Shown here: one piece after another, positions 7,652 through 8,633 of the stretch
Layout: the number at the start of each line of letters is the position of its first letter
How positions within the stretch are numbered: position 1 is the stretch's first letter
DNA from: Acidobacteriota bacterium
GTDB lineage: Bacteria > Acidobacteriota > Blastocatellia > Pyrinomonadales > Pyrinomonadaceae
Direction of reading: 5' to 3'
NCBI GenBank assembly: GCA_020853255.1
Contig: JADYZI010000075.1
Coordinates: 1-8,633, forward strand
Length of the DNA stretch: 8,633 bases
Notes under the pieces: generated by a model
Database searches by the model: none
What the model was told of the DNA's origin: nothing
Seen by the model: only the letters and a program-made list of their open reading frames with translations
Made by a program: the position numbers and the translations under genes

Positions 7652-8404
7652 TCACGAGTTTACAGCCAACGAGCGTTCTGCCATGAGTTCACGCCCAACC
7701 ACATTGACAATGATCTGCCGCAAAAGGTCGGAAAGCCCTGTTACAGCTTCCGTTTGCGATCTTGCACGCTCAACAAAGGCAACGGGAGCAAGCCGCTGGA
7801 TGCTCAAAAAAATATCGCGCTGCAGGGCCGAAACATTGGCCATATGACGGGTTCCGGCACATTCGCCACATATGAGATGCAGGTCCCGCCAAAGGCCGAC
7901 GTCGCCACTGACCGGCAGTGTTCGGCCGCATTCGCCGCAGTTTGACCAATCCGGCAGATACCCGCCGAGGCGAAGAAGCCACAATTCGAAATAGAGCCTG
8001 ACCGCGGCGAGTTCATCCCGCCCATACCAGTTCGCCGAAATGCATGCTTTCGCCATCCGAAAGGTCGTTTCGCTCGGATCGTGAGGCGGAAGCATTGCGG
8101 TCAAAAGATCAGCGAAGTAGGCGAATGTACGAAGAAAATCCGGGTTTGCTGCGGCATCAAACCTCGAATCCGCAAGTTCCACATTTTGGATCGATACAAG
8201 TTCGCGATCGTCTTTCTGAAAATATTGAAGATTTACGGTCGAGAATGGTTCAAGAGAGCTGCCAAAGCGGCTTTTTAACCTTTTAGCACCTTTGGCAACG
8301 CCGCGGACGATGCCGTGTTCGCGCGTAAAAAAGACGACGATGCGGTCGGCCTCGGACAGGTCGTAGCTTCTGAGGACAAGGCTTTCACTCTCGAATAGCG
8401 GCAT
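7652..8404 (-). CDS. recO: DNA repair protein RecO
   Basis: This 250-residue cytoplasmic protein acts in RecF-pathway recombinational repair, helping RecR load RecA on SSB-coated single-stranded DNA. The N-terminal OB-fold region is typical: SLVLRSYDLSEADRIVVFFT, then HGIVRGVAKGAKRLKSRFGS (about 8-50) and LEPFS. A helical region follows, and then a four-cysteine zinc motif, Cys156-x2-Cys159 in NCGECG and Cys179-x2-Cys182 in LICGECAG. Length fits the family. I start at the ATG at 8404 (MPLFESESLVLR) because RecO proteins begin shortly before this strand. A TTG at 8476 in the same frame would add 24 residues (HPSFLAAGRVPI...) without family support. There is no clear Shine-Dalgarno sequence. 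A strong hairpin lies 13 bases upstream, and the permease gene follows after six bases. Confidence 0.93.
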   Translation of the reverse strand: MPLFESESLVLRSYDLSEADRIVVFFTREHGIVRGVAKGAKRLKSRFGSSLEPFSTVNLQYFQKDDRELVSIQNVELADSRFDAAANPDFLRTFAYFADLLTAMLPPHDPSETTFRMAKACISANWYGRDELAAVRLYFELWLLRLGGYLPDWSNCGECGRTLPVSGDVGLWRDLHLICGECAGTRHMANVSALQRDIFLSIQRLAPVAFVERARSQTEAVTGLSDLLRQIIVNVVGRELMAERSLAVNS

Positions 8405-8417
8405 CTGGGAACGGGCG

Positions 8418-8455
8418 GCCGGAACCGCGTTGGCCCAAATGGGAACGCGGCCGGC
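8418..8455 (-). promoter_or_regulatory. Long hairpin directly upstream of recO
   Basis: On the minus strand the arms GCCGG, CCGCGTT and CCC pair with GGG, AACGCGG and CCGGC around a four-base loop (ATTT). This gives 15 pairs interrupted only by two 2-base bulges (CC and TT) on the 3' arm. It ends 13 bases before the recO ATG. The T-run in this strand lies before the hairpin, not after it, so it is not a standard terminator for leftward transcription, and on the plus strand it is followed by A residues. It may be a leader structure, a protein-binding dyad or a REP-like palindrome. If translation began at the TTG at 8476 it would be coding. Confidence 0.55.
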
Positions 8456-8538
8456 AGCTAAAAAACTTGGATGCAATTTGCACGTGTTCCGCCGTCGAAA
8501 AGATCGCCCTGACTTATTCTATGGCGGCTCTCCGAACG

Positions 8539-8550
8539 TGCCGATCGGCA
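8539..8550. repeat. Perfect 12-base palindrome between genes
   Basis: TGCCGATCGGCA is its own reverse complement, and the next-but-one flanking bases also match (C and G). It lies two bases past the stop codon of the partial membrane protein gene and about 135 bases upstream of recO. With no spacer it would make a poor RNA hairpin. It could be a dimeric protein site or chance. Confidence 0.25.
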
Positions 8551-8552
8551 TG

Positions 8553-8633
8553 CTAGAACGGTATAAAATAAAGGACCCAGGCGATCAAAAGGCTGATGCC
8601 GACAAACTCAAGGAACGTTTTCGTGGCGTACCA
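8553..8633 (-). CDS. C-terminal end of an unidentified membrane protein (partial)
   Basis: Reading the minus strand from the right edge gives 26 residues, WYATKTFLEFVGISLLIAWV followed by LYFIPF, and then a TAG stop at 8555-8553. The stretch is a clear hydrophobic helix (about FLEFVGISLLIAWVLYFIPF) ending right at the C-terminus, as in many small inner-membrane proteins or tail-anchored proteins. Too little is present to name a family. It is on the same strand as recO, 148 bases upstream of the recO ATG, so it could belong to the same transcript. Confidence 0.55.
   Translation of the reverse strand, partial: WYATKTFLEFVGISLLIAWVLYFIPF

Noticed and set aside
7329..7847. A 172-codon plus-strand open frame across the recO-permease junction
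   Set aside because: It is antisense to two well-supported genes and its composition is low-information Ser/Arg-rich.
8405..8476. A 24-residue N-terminal extension of RecO from a TTG codon
   Set aside because: RecO proteins begin close to MPLFESESLVLR, a normal ATG exists there, and the extension overlaps a strong hairpin.

Overview
The window looks like chromosomal DNA of a Gram-negative (diderm) bacterium. It carries a lipopolysaccharide-export permease (LptF/LptG type), a housekeeping recO, two exported proteins with signal peptides, and two PLP-dependent aromatic amino acid lyases. The permease is one 772-residue chain containing both LptF-like and LptG-like halves. From general knowledge this is a layout seen in Acidobacteriota (for example Blastocatellia), so I favour that phylum, but it is an inference and no rRNA or other marker is present. 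I see no transposase, integrase, CRISPR array, tRNA or rRNA.

Left part (1-2952): a tryptophanase gene (minus strand, cut by the left edge just before its C-terminus) and a tyrosine phenol-lyase gene (plus strand) are divergent paralogues. They share a 134-base intergenic region that holds a CRP/FNR-type dyad (TGTGA-N6-TCACG) and a second small palindrome. Residues that distinguish the two enzymes in the family (Asp versus Thr, and Val/Ile versus Met/Arg at the substrate end of the active site) are split between the two proteins as expected. The cell should therefore be able to make indole from Trp and phenol from Tyr, with pyruvate and ammonium in both cases. The tyrosine phenol-lyase gene ends at a weak hairpin/T-run, followed by a strong symmetrical hairpin that probably terminates both converging transcripts.

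Middle (3013-5325): a secreted family M19 (renal dipeptidase-like) metallopeptidase on the minus strand is followed by about 0.5 kb without a convincing intact gene, which includes what may be a small frameshifted ORF. Next is a small exported two-cysteine protein on the plus strand whose C-terminal pattern resembles surface-adhesin-E-like proteins. The dipeptidase could release amino acids that feed the lyases, but the genes are not co-transcribed, so this is only a functional suggestion.

Right part (5327-8633): a minus-strand unit reads, in transcription order, the C-terminal end of an unidentified membrane protein, then recO, then the fused LptF-LptG permease only 6 bases after recO. A long, nearly perfect hairpin lies directly upstream of the recO start. 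The permease gene and the small exported protein gene converge with one base between their stop codons.

I found no clear evidence of a wholly new system. The most interesting items are the divergent tryptophanase/tyrosine phenol-lyase pair with its dyad-containing control region, the LptF-LptG fusion, and the recO leader hairpin.
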